Shown: positions 1 through 11,000 of the stretch, one piece after another | Layout: each line of letters opens with the position of its first letter | How positions within the stretch are numbered: the stretch's first letter is position 1 | Assembly: GCA_903920695.1 (NCBI GenBank) | Contig: CAIXNB010000033.1 | Span: 1-64,000, forward strand | From: an uncultured beta proteobacterium | GTDB taxonomy: Bacteria > Pseudomonadota > Gammaproteobacteria > Burkholderiales > Burkholderiaceae_C | Reading direction: 5' to 3' | DNA: 64,000 bases | Notes under the pieces: model-generated | What the model was told of the DNA's origin: nothing | The model's input: only the letters and a program-made list of their open reading frames with translations | The model's database searches: none | Translations under genes and position numbers: made by a program

Positions 1-227
1 CTTTCTATGACCGCTTCGGAGAAGTCCTGTCGCGATCGGCAACGACTGCAATAGAGCACCAACCATTTCTGAGTTGATTTTTTGGAAGACGGCTAACGCT
101 GCAAACCGGCGATCACGGTCCGGCATCTTTGCATGCCTCACTTCGAAGATTCAACTTGCCTTACTCTGGTTTCTGGAGTTATCAGCCGTTGATTTTTTGG
201 CCACAGCTTGTCATGCCATCGCCAAGC
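1..227. other. Intergenic, no gene recognised
   Basis: No convincing coding frame on either strand. A 13-nt T-rich word (GTTGATTTTTTGG) occurs twice, at 72-84 and 188-200, possibly by chance. The stretch ends at a dispersed palindromic repeat and lies downstream of the minus-strand flavoenzyme gene. Confidence 0.5.
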
Positions 228-298
228 TGTCATCCCGAACTTGATCGGGGATCCATTGTTACGCGAAGCATGGATTGCGGATCAGGTCCGCAATGACA
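228..298. repeat. Dispersed double-palindrome repeat, copy A
   Basis: Opens with TGTCATCCC and closes with GCAATGACA. It holds two short palindromes around a GGATCCATTG-like core, and shares the segment ACGCGAAGCATGGATTGCGG with the copy at 39214-39296. The same architecture recurs at 32697-32765 and 58274-58328, always between genes. It sits just past the stop of the minus-strand dehydrogenase gene and could act as a 3' hairpin; that role is inference. Confidence 0.85.
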
Positions 299-321
299 AA
301 AAAAAGGAACCTGATGACAGA

Positions 322-2739
322 TCACGGCACCCAGCGGTCAAACAAGCGCACGGCGACCGGCTCGCCCCAGAGCTCAATCGTGGCGGGCGTGCCGGCATGG
401 GGCTGGTTGGCACCGGCGCCGCGCACGTAGCCGAGCGCGACGCAGACGCCGGCTTTCGGGCTCCAGCCAACCGACGAGATCTCGCCGACCGATTCGCCGT
501 TCAGGACGATGGCCTCACCGCCCCAGGCATAGGCATCGGGCGTCTGGAAAACCAGGGTCACCAACTTCTTGCGCAAGGGCTGCTCGCGGCTCGCCAACAA
601 GGCGGCCTTGCCGATGAAGTCTGCGCCCTTGTCGAGCTTGACCGCGTAGGACAGACCGGCCTCCCACGGCGTCTCATCCGGCCCCAATTCAGCGCCCCAG
701 GCACGCCGGCCCTGCTCGATACGCAAGGCGTCGAGCGCGTAGTAGCCTGCATCGCGCAGGCCCAGGTCGGCGCCGGCCTCAAACAGCGTGAGGTAAACGT
801 GGCGCGCCATTTCCACCGGCACGTAGAGCTCGAAACCGGGTCCGCCAACGTAGCTCATGCGCGCGGCGCGCACGACGGCCAAGCCGACCTCGATCAGCTT
901 GGTGCAAGAGAACTTCAGACCATCGGGTGACAGATCGTCCGGGCTGACGCGCGCGAGCAGTTCGCGCGCCTTCGGCCCCATCACCGACAGCACGCAGTAG
1001 AGGGCCGAGACGTCGGTCAGCAGCGCGTGTTCTTGCGCGCCGATGTGGCGCGAGATCCAGTCGAAATCACGCACCGTTTGCGCTGAGCCGGTGATGATCA
1101 GGAAGCTATCACCCATGCTATTGGGTGACTGGCGGATGATGGTCAGGTCGCTCTCGAAACCACCGCGTTCGTTGAGCAGGGCGGTGTAGACCATTTTGTT
1201 GACCGGCACGTTAATGTCATTGGCGCACAGGCGCTGCAGCACGGCCAGCGCATCGCGCCCCTGCAGCAGCAGCTTGGAAAACGAAGTCTGGTCGTACAGT
1301 GCAACGGCTTCGCGCGTGGCGCGCTGCTCGTCGAGCATCCAGGGCAACCAGCCGGGTTTGCCCAAACCATAGTCCGGTCTGAACTGCTGGTTTTGCCGGA
1401 AATAATTGACTCTTTCCCAGCCATTCTTGGCGCCGAACTCCGCCCCTTTGGCCGATAGCAGATCGTACAAAGGCGAAGTCCGCAGTGGCCTTGCCGTTTC
1501 CAGTTCCTGGCGCGGCCAGCGCATGGCGTAGTGCAGGCCCAGCGTCTCGCCGGTGCGCACGGACAAGGCCTTGCGGTTGCCGGTGAAGGCGCCGAAACGC
1601 CGGATGTCCACGTCCCACAGGTCGCTGCTGGGCTCGCCGCCGATGATCCATTCGGCCATCAAGCGGCCCGCGCCGCCGCTGTTGGCAATGCCGGCCGAAT
1701 TGAAACCGGCGCAGACGAAATAGTTGCGCAGTTCCGGCGCCTCACCGAGGATGAAGTTGCCATCCGGTGTGAAGCTCTCGGGCCCGTTGAGCAGCATCTT
1801 GATTTCGGCCGTCTCCAGACACGGCGTGCGGTGCAGGGCATTGGTCATCAGCGGCTCGAACTGCTCCCAGTCTTCATCGAGCAGTTCGAACTGGAAGGTC
1901 GAGGGAATCGGGTCCATCTTCCAGGGTTTGGCTTTCGGCTCAAAGCCACCCATCACCAGCCCACCGACTTCTTCCTTGTAGTAAATGAAACCGTCGGGGT
2001 CGCGCATCACCGGCAGATTGGGCAGCACGCCATCAATCTTGCCGGTGACGATGTAGAAATGCTCGGCTGAGAACAGCGGCACATTGACACCGGCCAGACG
2101 CCCAAACTGGCGCGCCCACTGGCCGGCGCAGTTGACCAGCACCTCGCAACGCACATCGCCCTGCGTCGTACGCACACCGACGGCCTTGCCGTGCTCGCTG
2201 ATAACGCCGGTGACCTCGATGCCCTCGACCATCGTCACGCCGCGATTGCGCGCCGCTTTCGCCAGCGACATGGTGAGATCGGCCGGATTCACCTTGCCGT
2301 CGCCGGGCAGCCAGATCGCCCCCTGCAGATCGTCGGTGCGCATCACGGGGTACATGGCACCAGCCTCGGCCGGCGTGATCAGATGGCATTCAACGCCGAA
2401 GCTGTTGGCCATGGCGGTCTGCTTCTTCAGCACCTGCATGCGCTCGGGCGTGCGCGCGACGTTGACGCTACCGCACTGCTTCCAGCCCGTAGCCAGCCCG
2501 CTTTCGGCTTCGAGCGAGGCGTAGAGCTCGATGCCGTACTTGCTCATCGTCGTCATGTTGCGGTTCGGACGCATCTGCCCGACCAGGCCGGCGGCGTGCC
2601 AGGTCGTGCCGCTGGTGAGCTTGCCCTGCTCCAGCAGCAACACATCGGTGCGGCCCATCTTGGCCAGGTGATAAGCCACCGAACAACCGACGATGCCGCC
2701 GCCGACGATGACAATTTGAGCTTGACTCGGAAGACTCAT
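322..2739 (-). CDS. Dimethylglycine/sarcosine dehydrogenase-like FAD oxidoreductase with GcvT domain
   Basis: About 805 aa. The N-terminal DAO-type Rossmann motif (VGGGIVG, residues 12-18) is followed by TWHAAG. H48 in it matches the histidine that carries covalent FAD in the dimethylglycine/sarcosine dehydrogenase family. The C-terminal half reads as a folate-binding GCV_T domain plus GCV_T_C, the full length of that family. The expected reaction is oxidative N-demethylation of a methylated glycine with transfer of C1 to tetrahydrofolate; the substrate cannot be fixed from sequence. I chose the ATG at 2739, not the longer frame to 2862, because AAGGAA lies just upstream and the FAD motif begins directly after it. 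It stands alone, divergent from hsdM. It could act on another N-methylated amine, including one from the phosphonate locus, but nothing here shows that. Confidence 0.85.
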   Translation of the reverse strand: MSLPSQAQIVIVGGGIVGCSVAYHLAKMGRTDVLLLEQGKLTSGTTWHAAGLVGQMRPNRNMTTMSKYGIELYASLEAESGLATGWKQCGSVNVARTPERMQVLKKQTAMANSFGVECHLITPAEAGAMYPVMRTDDLQGAIWLPGDGKVNPADLTMSLAKAARNRGVTMVEGIEVTGVISEHGKAVGVRTTQGDVRCEVLVNCAGQWARQFGRLAGVNVPLFSAEHFYIVTGKIDGVLPNLPVMRDPDGFIYYKEEVGGLVMGGFEPKAKPWKMDPIPSTFQFELLDEDWEQFEPLMTNALHRTPCLETAEIKMLLNGPESFTPDGNFILGEAPELRNYFVCAGFNSAGIANSGGAGRLMAEWIIGGEPSSDLWDVDIRRFGAFTGNRKALSVRTGETLGLHYAMRWPRQELETARPLRTSPLYDLLSAKGAEFGAKNGWERVNYFRQNQQFRPDYGLGKPGWLPWMLDEQRATREAVALYDQTSFSKLLLQGRDALAVLQRLCANDINVPVNKMVYTALLNERGGFESDLTIIRQSPNSMGDSFLIITGSAQTVRDFDWISRHIGAQEHALLTDVSALYCVLSVMGPKARELLARVSPDDLSPDGLKFSCTKLIEVGLAVVRAARMSYVGGPGFELYVPVEMARHVYLTLFEAGADLGLRDAGYYALDALRIEQGRRAWGAELGPDETPWEAGLSYAVKLDKGADFIGKAALLASREQPLRKKLVTLVFQTPDAYAWGGEAIVLNGESVGEISSVGWSPKAGVCVALGYVRGAGANQPHAGTPATIELWGEPVAVRLFDRWVP

Positions 2740-2864
2740 CTTGAATTCCTTCTTGCTATAAATATGCAGGCACTCTTCGGGGCAATTATTGCATCCGATC
2801 CGAGTCGATATGTGGTACCTTTCCCGCCTTGATACTGCATCACGAGAGGTGTGAAAATCCAAGG

Positions 2865-4841
2865 ATGAGCAAAAGCCACGAACTCTCCAACTTTATCTGG
2901 ACCATCGCTGACCTGTTACGCGGCCCCTATCGCCCGCCACAGTACGAGCGCGTCATGCTGCCACTGGTGGTGCTGCGCCGTTTTGACTGTGTACTCGAAA
3001 GCACCAAAGAAGCGGTTCTGGCAAAGCACGCCAAATACAAAGGCAAGCAGAAAGATGTCGCGCTGGACAGTATTCTTAACAAGGTTTCCGGGCAGCGCTT
3101 TCACAACCATTCTCCGCTGAGCTTCGAAAAATTGCGTGGCGACCCGGACCATGCGCACCTGCACCTTGTTTCCTACATCAACGGTTTTTCTGAGAATGTC
3201 CGAAAGATTTTCGAACGCTTCGATTTTGGCAATGAAATTGAGCGCATGCGTGAACACAACATTCTGTTTCTTGTCATCAAGAAGTTTTGCGAGGTAGACC
3301 TCCACCCCGACGTCGTAGACAACATAGAAATGGGCTTGTTGTTTGAGGACTTGATCCGCCGCTTCAACGAACAGGCCAACGAGACGGCGGGCGATCACTT
3401 CACGCCACGTGAGGTCATCAGCCTCATGGTGAACCTGTTGTTCATGCATGACGACGAACTGCTCACCAAGCCCAACACGGTGCGCAAGATGCTGGACCCG
3501 ACTTGCGGCACGGGAGGCATGTTGTCGGAAGCGCGCAAATACCTGCGCGAGCACAACCTTGGCGCCAAGTTGTACGTCTACGGTCAGGACTTCAACCCCC
3601 GCTCGTATGCAGTTGCAGCGTCAGACCTGCTGCTGCGGACCAACCCGAGCGATGCCGAGACTTCAACCATCAAGTTCGGCGACACGCTGATTGACGATCA
3701 GTTTGTCGGCGAACGCTTTGACTACTTTCTTGCCAACCCCCCCTTTGGCGTGGACTGGAAGCGCCAGCAGCAAGAGGTGGTGCGCGAGCACGACAAATCA
3801 GGCTTCAACGGTCGCTTCGGCGCCGGCACACCCCGTGTAAATGACGGCGCCTTGCTGTTCCTCCAGCACATGGTGAGCAAGTTTGAGCCCGTCAATCCGG
3901 CAAAGAATCTGGACGGATCACGGCTGGCCATTGTCTTCAACGGCTCGCCCCTGTTCACGGGTGGCGCTGGTTCTGGCGAGAGCGAAATTCGCAAATGGAT
4001 TATTGAGAAAGATTGGCTGGAGGCCATCATCGCCATGCCTGAGCAGATGTTCTACAACACCGGCATCGGCACCTATGTCTGGATCGTCACCAATCGCAAG
4101 GAGCCGCGCCGCGTCGGCAAGATTCATCTGATCGACGCGCGTGAACGCTGGCAACCGCTGCGTCGCAGCTTGGGCGACAAACGCCGGGAGTTTTCTGAGG
4201 CGCACATCACCGATATCGTGCGCGAGTACGGCGATATGCGTTCGGCCGACACCAGCAAAGTCTTTGACAACGCAGACTTCGGATACAGGCGCTTGACCAT
4301 TGAGCGCCCATTGCGACTTGCGTTCCAAATTACGCTCGAACGCAAGGAACGTTTCTTGGATGCGTGTCCGGAACTGCTCGATGACCTGCAAGCGATTGAC
4401 AAGGTGATCGGTCGCGATACCAGCAAAGATTGGAATGTCATCTGGAAGCAGGTCCAAGCCGTCCTGAAGAATCGCGACAGCAAATGGCGCGCGACTCAGA
4501 CCAGGGCATTCCGTGAAGCCTTCGGCGAGATCGACTCAAATGCTCAGGCCGTCATTGTCAAAAAGTCTGGCGCCAAGATCGAGTACGAAGCCGATCCCAA
4601 GCTGCGTGATTTCGAGAACGTGCCGCTCAAGCAGGACGTGCAGTCCTATTTTGAACGTGAGGTTCAACCCCACGTTGCGGACGCCTGGATCGATCATGAA
4701 AAAACCAAGGTCGGCTACGAGATTAACTTCAACCGGCATTTCTACCGCTTCACGCCGCCGCGCTCACTTGCAGAGATTGATGCCGACCTGAAACTGGCCG
4801 AAGCGGAGATCGTGCGCCTGCTGCAGGAGGTCACCACGTGA
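2865..4841 (+). CDS. hsdM: Type I restriction-modification DNA methyltransferase subunit
   Basis: 658 aa. It is the adenine-N6 methylase subunit, which with HsdS forms the modification enzyme and with HsdR the restriction complex. An N-terminal helical HsdM_N region is followed by the SAM-binding motif DPTCGTGG (from about residue 212) and the catalytic NPPF motif (291-294), both intact. The C-terminal part (about 480-658) is charged and helical, as usual for subunit contacts. I chose ATG 2865, where the conserved MSKSHELSNFIW start lies; GAGAGG is upstream. It is the first gene of an operon: its TGA overlaps the GTG of the next gene. Length and motifs indicate a functional enzyme. Confidence 0.95.
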   Translation: MSKSHELSNFIWTIADLLRGPYRPPQYERVMLPLVVLRRFDCVLESTKEAVLAKHAKYKGKQKDVALDSILNKVSGQRFHNHSPLSFEKLRGDPDHAHLHLVSYINGFSENVRKIFERFDFGNEIERMREHNILFLVIKKFCEVDLHPDVVDNIEMGLLFEDLIRRFNEQANETAGDHFTPREVISLMVNLLFMHDDELLTKPNTVRKMLDPTCGTGGMLSEARKYLREHNLGAKLYVYGQDFNPRSYAVAASDLLLRTNPSDAETSTIKFGDTLIDDQFVGERFDYFLANPPFGVDWKRQQQEVVREHDKSGFNGRFGAGTPRVNDGALLFLQHMVSKFEPVNPAKNLDGSRLAIVFNGSPLFTGGAGSGESEIRKWIIEKDWLEAIIAMPEQMFYNTGIGTYVWIVTNRKEPRRVGKIHLIDARERWQPLRRSLGDKRREFSEAHITDIVREYGDMRSADTSKVFDNADFGYRRLTIERPLRLAFQITLERKERFLDACPELLDDLQAIDKVIGRDTSKDWNVIWKQVQAVLKNRDSKWRATQTRAFREAFGEIDSNAQAVIVKKSGAKIEYEADPKLRDFENVPLKQDVQSYFEREVQPHVADAWIDHEKTKVGYEINFNRHFYRFTPPRSLAEIDADLKLAEAEIVRLLQEVTT

Positions 4842-6751
4842 CTGCGCTTGAGTTGCTTGAGAGCCTCAACCTCCTTGATGAAAACGAACACATAGAGGCC
4901 AAAAGAGCATCAGAAGCTGGCAAGTCCATTCTGGAGAGCATTTGCGCCTTTGCCAACGAGCCAGGCCTGGGCGGCGGTTGGCTGCTGCTTGGCGTAGTGC
5001 GTGAGGAGCAGGCCTTGTTCCCGGCCTACGAGGTAGAAGGCATTGACCAGCCCGAAAAGCTGGGCGCCGAGATTGCCACCCAGTGCCGCACCACATTCAA
5101 CCAACCGGTGCGCGTGGACATCAGCACCGAAACGTTGGACGGTAAGGCGGTGCTGGTGGTGCATGTGCCTGAAGCACAAGCACAGGACAAGCCGGTATTT
5201 TTCAAGGCCCAGGGCTTACCCAAAGGTGCCTTACGGCGCATCAGCAGCACCGACCAACATTGCACCGACGATGATATGGCCGTGTTTTACCAGGGCCGTC
5301 AAACCGAAAGTTTTGACGCCACCCCGGTAGCCGACGCCAGCATGGACGACTTGTTGCCAGAGGCCATTGCCGACTACCGCCAGTCCCGCGCCGAGGCCAA
5401 CCCCGATGCCGAGGAACTGCGTTGGAGCGACGAAGAACTGCTGCAATCATTGGGCTGCATCCGGCGCAGTCTGCAAGCACCAAATCAGGGGACGTGGCAA
5501 CCCACCGTGGCCGGCCTGATGCTGTTTGGCAAGCCAATCGCGTTGCGCCGTTGCTTCCCTATGATGCGCGTGGACTACATCCGTGTGCCGGGCCGTGAAT
5601 GGGTGCCCCACCCCGACCGGCGCTTTGACACCATGGACCTGCGCGACCCGCTGTTGCGCCTGATCCGCCGCGCGCAGGCCGCCATTCTGGACGACCTGCC
5701 CAAGGGGTTTTCCCTGCCGGAGGGCGACTTGCAGCGCCAGGACAAGCCCGCCATTCCTTTGCGCGTGATTCGCGAAGCACTGGTCAACGCATTGATGCAC
5801 CGCAGCTACCGCAGTCACAGCCCGGTGCAGATCATCCGCTACACCAACCGACTGGAGATTCGAAACCCCGGCTTTTCGCTCAAGCCACAAGACCATCTGG
5901 GCGAGCCGGGCTCGCAATTGCGCAACCCCAAAATTGCCGCCGCCCTGTACGACACGCGGTTGGCCGAAACCAAAGGTAGCGGCATCCGCGTCATGCGCGA
6001 GAGCATGGAACAGGCGGGCCTGACGCCGCCTTTGTTCGAGTCGAACCGAGACAGCGACCAGTTTGTGGCGCGCTACTTCTTTCACCACTTTCTGGGTGAA
6101 GAAGACATCGCCTGGCTGGCCCAGTTCAAAGACCTGCACCTGAGCGAAGACGAAGCCAAAGCCCTGATCGTGGTGCGCGAGGCTGGTGCCCTTAACAACG
6201 GCACGTACCGCGAGCTGACCAAAGTGGACACCCTGACCGCCAGCCAGTCTCTGCGCCGCTTGCGCGATGCCGGGCTGCTGGCTCAAAAGGGGCGTGGGTC
6301 GGCGACTTACTATGTACCGACCGACAGACTGGTCGATAGCGGCTTATCCAGTAACCCCAGCGCCTTATCCAGCAACCCCGACGGCTTATTGAGTAAGCCT
6401 CCCGGCTTATTAAGTAACCCCGAAAGCTTATTGAGTGAGCCCCTGGAGCCAGTGTTCGACGAAGCGCGTCGCCGCGAACTGCTCAATGGCCTGCCTGGGG
6501 AACTCGCTGCCAGTGTCGGCGCCATCGGGCAAAGACACCCGCCCGAAGAAGTCCGAGCCCTGGTGATTGCCCTGTGCCAATTTCGGGCGTGGCGAACTGA
6601 AGAACTGTCCGACCTGCTGCGCCGCCGCCCCGAAACCATACGCCAGCACTACCTGCGCCCGCTAATGCGAGAAGGCCGGCTCACCATGACCAATCCGCAA
6701 GAGCCGAACGATCCGCAGCAGGCGTACCGGGCGGTAAGGTTGCCGAAATGA
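4838..6751 (+). CDS. AlbA_2 (Schlafen-type) ATP-binding protein within the hsd operon
   Basis: 637 aa, GTG start overlapping the hsdM stop. Residues about 15-130 form an AlbA_2 nucleic-acid-binding domain (EAKRA, then FANEPGLGGGW). Residues about 300-400 match the ATP-binding C-terminal domain of COG2865 proteins (REALVNALMHR, ETKGSGIRVM). A winged helix follows, then a five-unit heptapeptide repeat (502-536, LLSNP-like) and a final DNA-binding-like segment. Genes of this family are often found inside type I R-M operons, and its place between hsdM and hsdS with overlaps at both ends implies co-expression. Its exact role, regulatory or defensive, is unknown. The repeat looks like a variable linker between domains. 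Confidence 0.8.
   Translation: MTALELLESLNLLDENEHIEAKRASEAGKSILESICAFANEPGLGGGWLLLGVVREEQALFPAYEVEGIDQPEKLGAEIATQCRTTFNQPVRVDISTETLDGKAVLVVHVPEAQAQDKPVFFKAQGLPKGALRRISSTDQHCTDDDMAVFYQGRQTESFDATPVADASMDDLLPEAIADYRQSRAEANPDAEELRWSDEELLQSLGCIRRSLQAPNQGTWQPTVAGLMLFGKPIALRRCFPMMRVDYIRVPGREWVPHPDRRFDTMDLRDPLLRLIRRAQAAILDDLPKGFSLPEGDLQRQDKPAIPLRVIREALVNALMHRSYRSHSPVQIIRYTNRLEIRNPGFSLKPQDHLGEPGSQLRNPKIAAALYDTRLAETKGSGIRVMRESMEQAGLTPPLFESNRDSDQFVARYFFHHFLGEEDIAWLAQFKDLHLSEDEAKALIVVREAGALNNGTYRELTKVDTLTASQSLRRLRDAGLLAQKGRGSATYYVPTDRLVDSGLSSNPSALSSNPDGLLSKPPGLLSNPESLLSEPLEPVFDEARRRELLNGLPGELAASVGAIGQRHPPEEVRALVIALCQFRAWRTEELSDLLRRRPETIRQHYLRPLMREGRLTMTNPQEPNDPQQAYRAVRLPK
6341..6445 (+). repeat. In-frame 21-bp tandem repeat, five units
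   Basis: Five contiguous degenerate 21-bp units begin at 6341, 6362, 6383, 6404 and 6425. Each encodes a heptad of the form (G/A/S)L(S/L)S(N/K/E)P(x). The unit is a multiple of three, so a change in copy number lengthens or shortens the linker without a frameshift. It lies inside the AlbA_2 gene. Confidence 0.9.
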
Positions 6752-8010
6752 AATACTCAAAACGTGTGAAGCTGAAATACGTTGCTGACTATATCCAGCG
6801 GGGTGACGCTCCAACATATGTCGAATCGAACGGAGTGCCGGTCATTAACCAAGCGTGCGTGCAAGCATCCGGCGTTGATCAACTAAAGATAAAACTGCAT
6901 GATCCAGCGGACATTGACCGCATTACTTCTTGGCTTCAGCAAAATGACATTCTCATCAACTCTACCGGTACTGGCACTCTTGGTCGCGTGGCCCATGTGC
7001 GTGAAGAACCAAACCTGCCGATGTTTGCTGACGGGCACGTCACAATTATTCGTGATTCGGCTCGGCGCTTTGTACCGCGTTACCTGTTTTACGTGCTAAG
7101 CGTCCAGCAGGAACAGATTACCGTTGAATGCGCAGAGGGGGCAACCAATCAAATTGAACTCAGCCGGCACAGGCTTGGAAATAAGTACATCGACTGGCCA
7201 TCAATTGAAAGTCAACAACAACTGGTTACCCGCCTCGATCAGGTTACCGACAATCTCAACAACCTCATCAGTGAAAAGCGCCGTCTGATCCTTTTGCTCG
7301 GCCAGAAGCGCCACGCACTCATCGCAAGCGCCATAACCCGCGGCCTCAACCCCAACGCCCCGCACCGCGATTCCGGCATTCCGTGGCTGGGCCGGATTCC
7401 AGCGCATTGGAAAATTGAACGCGCCAAGTGGTTGTTTGTAGAGCGCGACATCCGCTCCGATTCGGGCGATGAAGAACTGCTTTCGGTGTCGCATCTGACC
7501 GGCGTTACCAGCCGCGCCGAGAAGAACGTCAACATGTTCATGGCCGAAAGCATGGAAGGCTACAAGCGCTGCGAAGCCGGCGATCTGGTCATTAACACGC
7601 TGTGGGCCTGGATGGGTGCAATGGGCGTCGCACGGCAGAGCGGCATCGTCAGCCCCGCGTACAACGTCTATCAACCACTACCGGTGCTTGACCCCGAATA
7701 CGTTGACCTGTTGGTGCGCACGCCGCGCTTTGCCGAAGAGATCACCCGCTACTCAAAAGGGGTCTGGTCGTCCCGCCTGCGGCTGTATCCCGAGGGTCTG
7801 TACGAAGCTTGGCTCCCAGTGCCACCGAAAAAAGAACAGCAAGCCATCGCAGCGTACATACAGGAAGAAACCAAGAAGATTGACAATTTCGCGCAAGCAA
7901 CCAAACGCACCATTGCGCTGCTGCAAGAGCGTCGCTCGGCATTGATTTCCGCTGCAGTGACCGGCCAACTGATGATCGGCGCCGAAACCACGGAAGCGGC
8001 AGCGGCTTGA
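6748..8010 (+). CDS. hsdS: Type I restriction-modification specificity subunit
   Basis: 420 aa. It sets the DNA target of the HsdRMS complex. Two target recognition domains (about residues 5-150 and 215-345) are separated by a central conserved helical region (EKRRLILLLGQKRHALI), and a second such helix lies near the C-terminus (LLQERRSALISAAVTGQL). This is the usual internal repeat that mimics a two-fold dimer. The phrase DSGIPWLGRIPAHW before the second recognition domain is typical of the family. The ATG overlaps the previous stop (ATGA). It appears intact. Confidence 0.95.
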   Translation: MKYSKRVKLKYVADYIQRGDAPTYVESNGVPVINQACVQASGVDQLKIKLHDPADIDRITSWLQQNDILINSTGTGTLGRVAHVREEPNLPMFADGHVTIIRDSARRFVPRYLFYVLSVQQEQITVECAEGATNQIELSRHRLGNKYIDWPSIESQQQLVTRLDQVTDNLNNLISEKRRLILLLGQKRHALIASAITRGLNPNAPHRDSGIPWLGRIPAHWKIERAKWLFVERDIRSDSGDEELLSVSHLTGVTSRAEKNVNMFMAESMEGYKRCEAGDLVINTLWAWMGAMGVARQSGIVSPAYNVYQPLPVLDPEYVDLLVRTPRFAEEITRYSKGVWSSRLRLYPEGLYEAWLPVPPKKEQQAIAAYIQEETKKIDNFAQATKRTIALLQERRSALISAAVTGQLMIGAETTEAAAA

Positions 8011-8029
8011 TGGCGGCAAGGGGGAAAAG

Positions 8030-11000
8030 ATGAACCACCGGCACCAGGAAGCAGCGTTCGAGTCCATCATCGAGGCTCATCTTCTTGCCGATGGATACAT
8101 GGACATTAAGCCATCAGCCTACGATACCGACCATTCCCTCTTCCCCGAAGTCGCGCTGGCATTCATCCGCACCAGCCAACCCAAAGAGTGGGCCAAGCTC
8201 GAAGCCCTGCAAGGCGCCAACACCGAGGCCACTGTCCTCAAAGACCTGACCCATTGGCTCGACACCTATGGCACGCTCGCTGTGCTGCGCAACGGCTTCA
8301 AATGCTATGGCCGCACACTGCGAATCGCTTTCTTCAAACCGGCCCACAGCATGAACCCGGAATTGGCCGCGCAGTACGCAGCTAACTGCGTCGGCGTGAC
8401 ACGCCAATTGCGCTACAGCCTGAAGAACACCAATGAACTTGACCTGGTGCTCTCCATCAACGGCATTCCAGTGGTGACGGCCGAACTCAAGAACCCGATG
8501 ACGGGGCAGACCGTCACCACTGCGATCACGCAGTACAAACAGAACCGCGACCACCGCGAGCCCTTGTTTGAATTCAAGCGCCGCGCGCTCGTGCATTTTG
8601 CGGTCGATACCGAACTGGTTTTCATGACCACGCGCCTAGCCGGTGACGCAACCCATTTTCTGCCCTTCAACAAGGGGCAGAGCGACGGCGCCGGCAACCC
8701 GCCCGACCCCAAAGGCCTGGCTTATCGCACGGCCTATTTGTGGCAAGAAGTGTGGCAGCGCGATAGCCTGCTTGACATCTTTGCGCGCTTCATGCACTTG
8801 CAGTTGGAAGAAAAGCGCTCCGAAGATGGCCGCAAGGTCAAGAAGGAAACGATGATCTTCCCGCGCTACCACCAGTTGCAGGCGGTGCGTACCCTGGAAG
8901 CCGCTGCACGGCTGGAGGGGCCGGGCCATAACTATCTGGTGGAGCACTCGGCTGGTAGCGGCAAGAGCAACACCATCGGCTGGCTGGCGCACCGGCTGGC
9001 TTCGCTGCACAACGACGCCAACCACAAGGTTTTTGATTCGGTCATTGTCATCACGGACCGCCGTGTCCTGGACCGCCAGTTGCAGGACACGATTTACCAG
9101 TTTGAACACCGACAAGGCGTGGTGCTGAAGATCGACGAGGATTCGCGCCAGTTGGCCGAGGCGCTGACAAACGGCGTGCCCATCATCATCTCCACCCTGC
9201 AAAAGTTTCCTTTCGTGGCACGGCAACTGGCCAAGATGGCCGAAGAGCAAGGCGGCCAGGCAGATGGTGTGCTGCCCACGCGTCGCTGCGCGGTGATCAT
9301 TGACGAGGCGCACAGTTCCCAATCGGGTGAGACCGCGACCGACCTGAAAGAAGTGCTGGGCGGCAGCGTGCTACGCGAAGAGGCCGCGCGCTATGCGGCC
9401 GAGGAAGGTGTGGAGAACCTTGACGAGTTGTACCGCAGCATGGCCAAGCGCGGACGGCAGACAAACCTGAGTTTTTTCGCTTTCACGGCCACACCCAAGC
9501 ACAAGACGCTGGCTGTTTTTGGTCGGAATGAGGCCGGTAAAGCAGGGCAACCCTTCCACCGCTACACCATGAAGCAGGCGATCGAAGAAGGCTTCATCAT
9601 GGATGTGCTGAAGAATTACACAACCTACGCTACCTACTACAAACTGGTCAAGGCCAGCGAGGACGACCCCAACGTTGAACGCAAGCAAGCCGCCAAGGTG
9701 CTGGCTCGCTTCATGCGGCTGCACCCGTACAACATTGCCCAAAAAACCGAAGTGATGATCGAACACTTCAATGCCGTCACCCGACACCGGATCGGCCGCA
9801 AGGCCAAGGCGATGGTGGTAACTGGTTCACGACTGGAAGCGGTGCGCTACAAGCTGGCTTTTGACGCCTATATCCGCGACAAGGGCTACCACTGGATCAA
9901 GACATTGGTCGCCTTCTCAGGCGAGGTGCTGGATCAAGAGCTGCCGGGCCAGAGTTGGACCGAGGTCGGCATGAACGGCGGCATCAAGGAAAGCGAGTTG
10001 CCAGAGAAGTTTGATTCAACCGACTACCAGGTGCTGCTGGTGGCCGAGAAATACCAGACCGGTTATGACCAACCGCTCTTGCACACCATGTACGTGGACA
10101 AAAGGCTGGCCGGCATTCAGGCCGTGCAGACCTTGTCGCGTCTGAACCGCATGCACCCACTCAAGGAAGACACCTTCGTGCTGGATTTCGTGAATACCCC
10201 GGAGGAAATTCGCGAGGCATTCAAGCAGTATTTTGAAGGTGCCGAGATGGGCGAAGAGGCCCAGCCGAATCGCATGTATACCGTGAAAGCCGAGTTGGAC
10301 GCATCAAGCATCTACCTGGCAGAGGAAGTGCAACGCTTCACTGCGGTCTACTTCAAACCAAAGCAGCGACAAAGTGCTGCCGATCATCAGGCCATGAATG
10401 CCACGCTCGACCCGGCTGTGGACCGCTTCGCCGCTTTGCAGGTGGAGGACGAAGAGCAGGCGGAGTTGTGGCGGGGCAAATTGAATGCGTTTCGTAACCT
10501 CTACGCCTTCCTATCGCAGGTAATCCCATACCAGGATTCTGACCTGGAGCGGCTCTACACTTTTCTGCGGTTCCTGTCACCCAAGCTGCCCAAGCGCGGC
10601 AACGGCGAGCGCTATAGCTTTGATGACGAAATACGGTTGGAGTATTACCGGTTACAGAAGATCAGCGAAGGCTCGATCAGTCTGCGCGAAGGCAAAGCGG
10701 CACCACTGGACGGACCCGGCGAGGTGGGATCGGGGGCAGGTCACGACGAAGATGTGCCCTTGTCACGCCTGATTGATTTGATTAATGAACGGTTCGGCAC
10801 CGACTTTACTGAAGCTGATCAACTCTTCTTCGACCAGATCATTGAGGCCGCAATTGCCGACGGCTCATTACGAGAAGCGGCGGCCGTTAATCCCGCCGAA
10901 AAGTTCGCCCTGCTGTTCTCGAGCTTGCTGGAAACTCTTTTCATTGAACGCATGGAACAAAACGAAGACATCTTTGCCCGCTTCATGAACGAGCGGGACT

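Noticed and set aside
72..200. Direct 13-nt repeat GTTGATTTTTTGG.
   Set aside because: Short and T-rich; only two copies and may be chance.
6341..6445. CRISPR-like repeats.
   Set aside because: Units are contiguous with no spacers and lie in frame in a coding gene.
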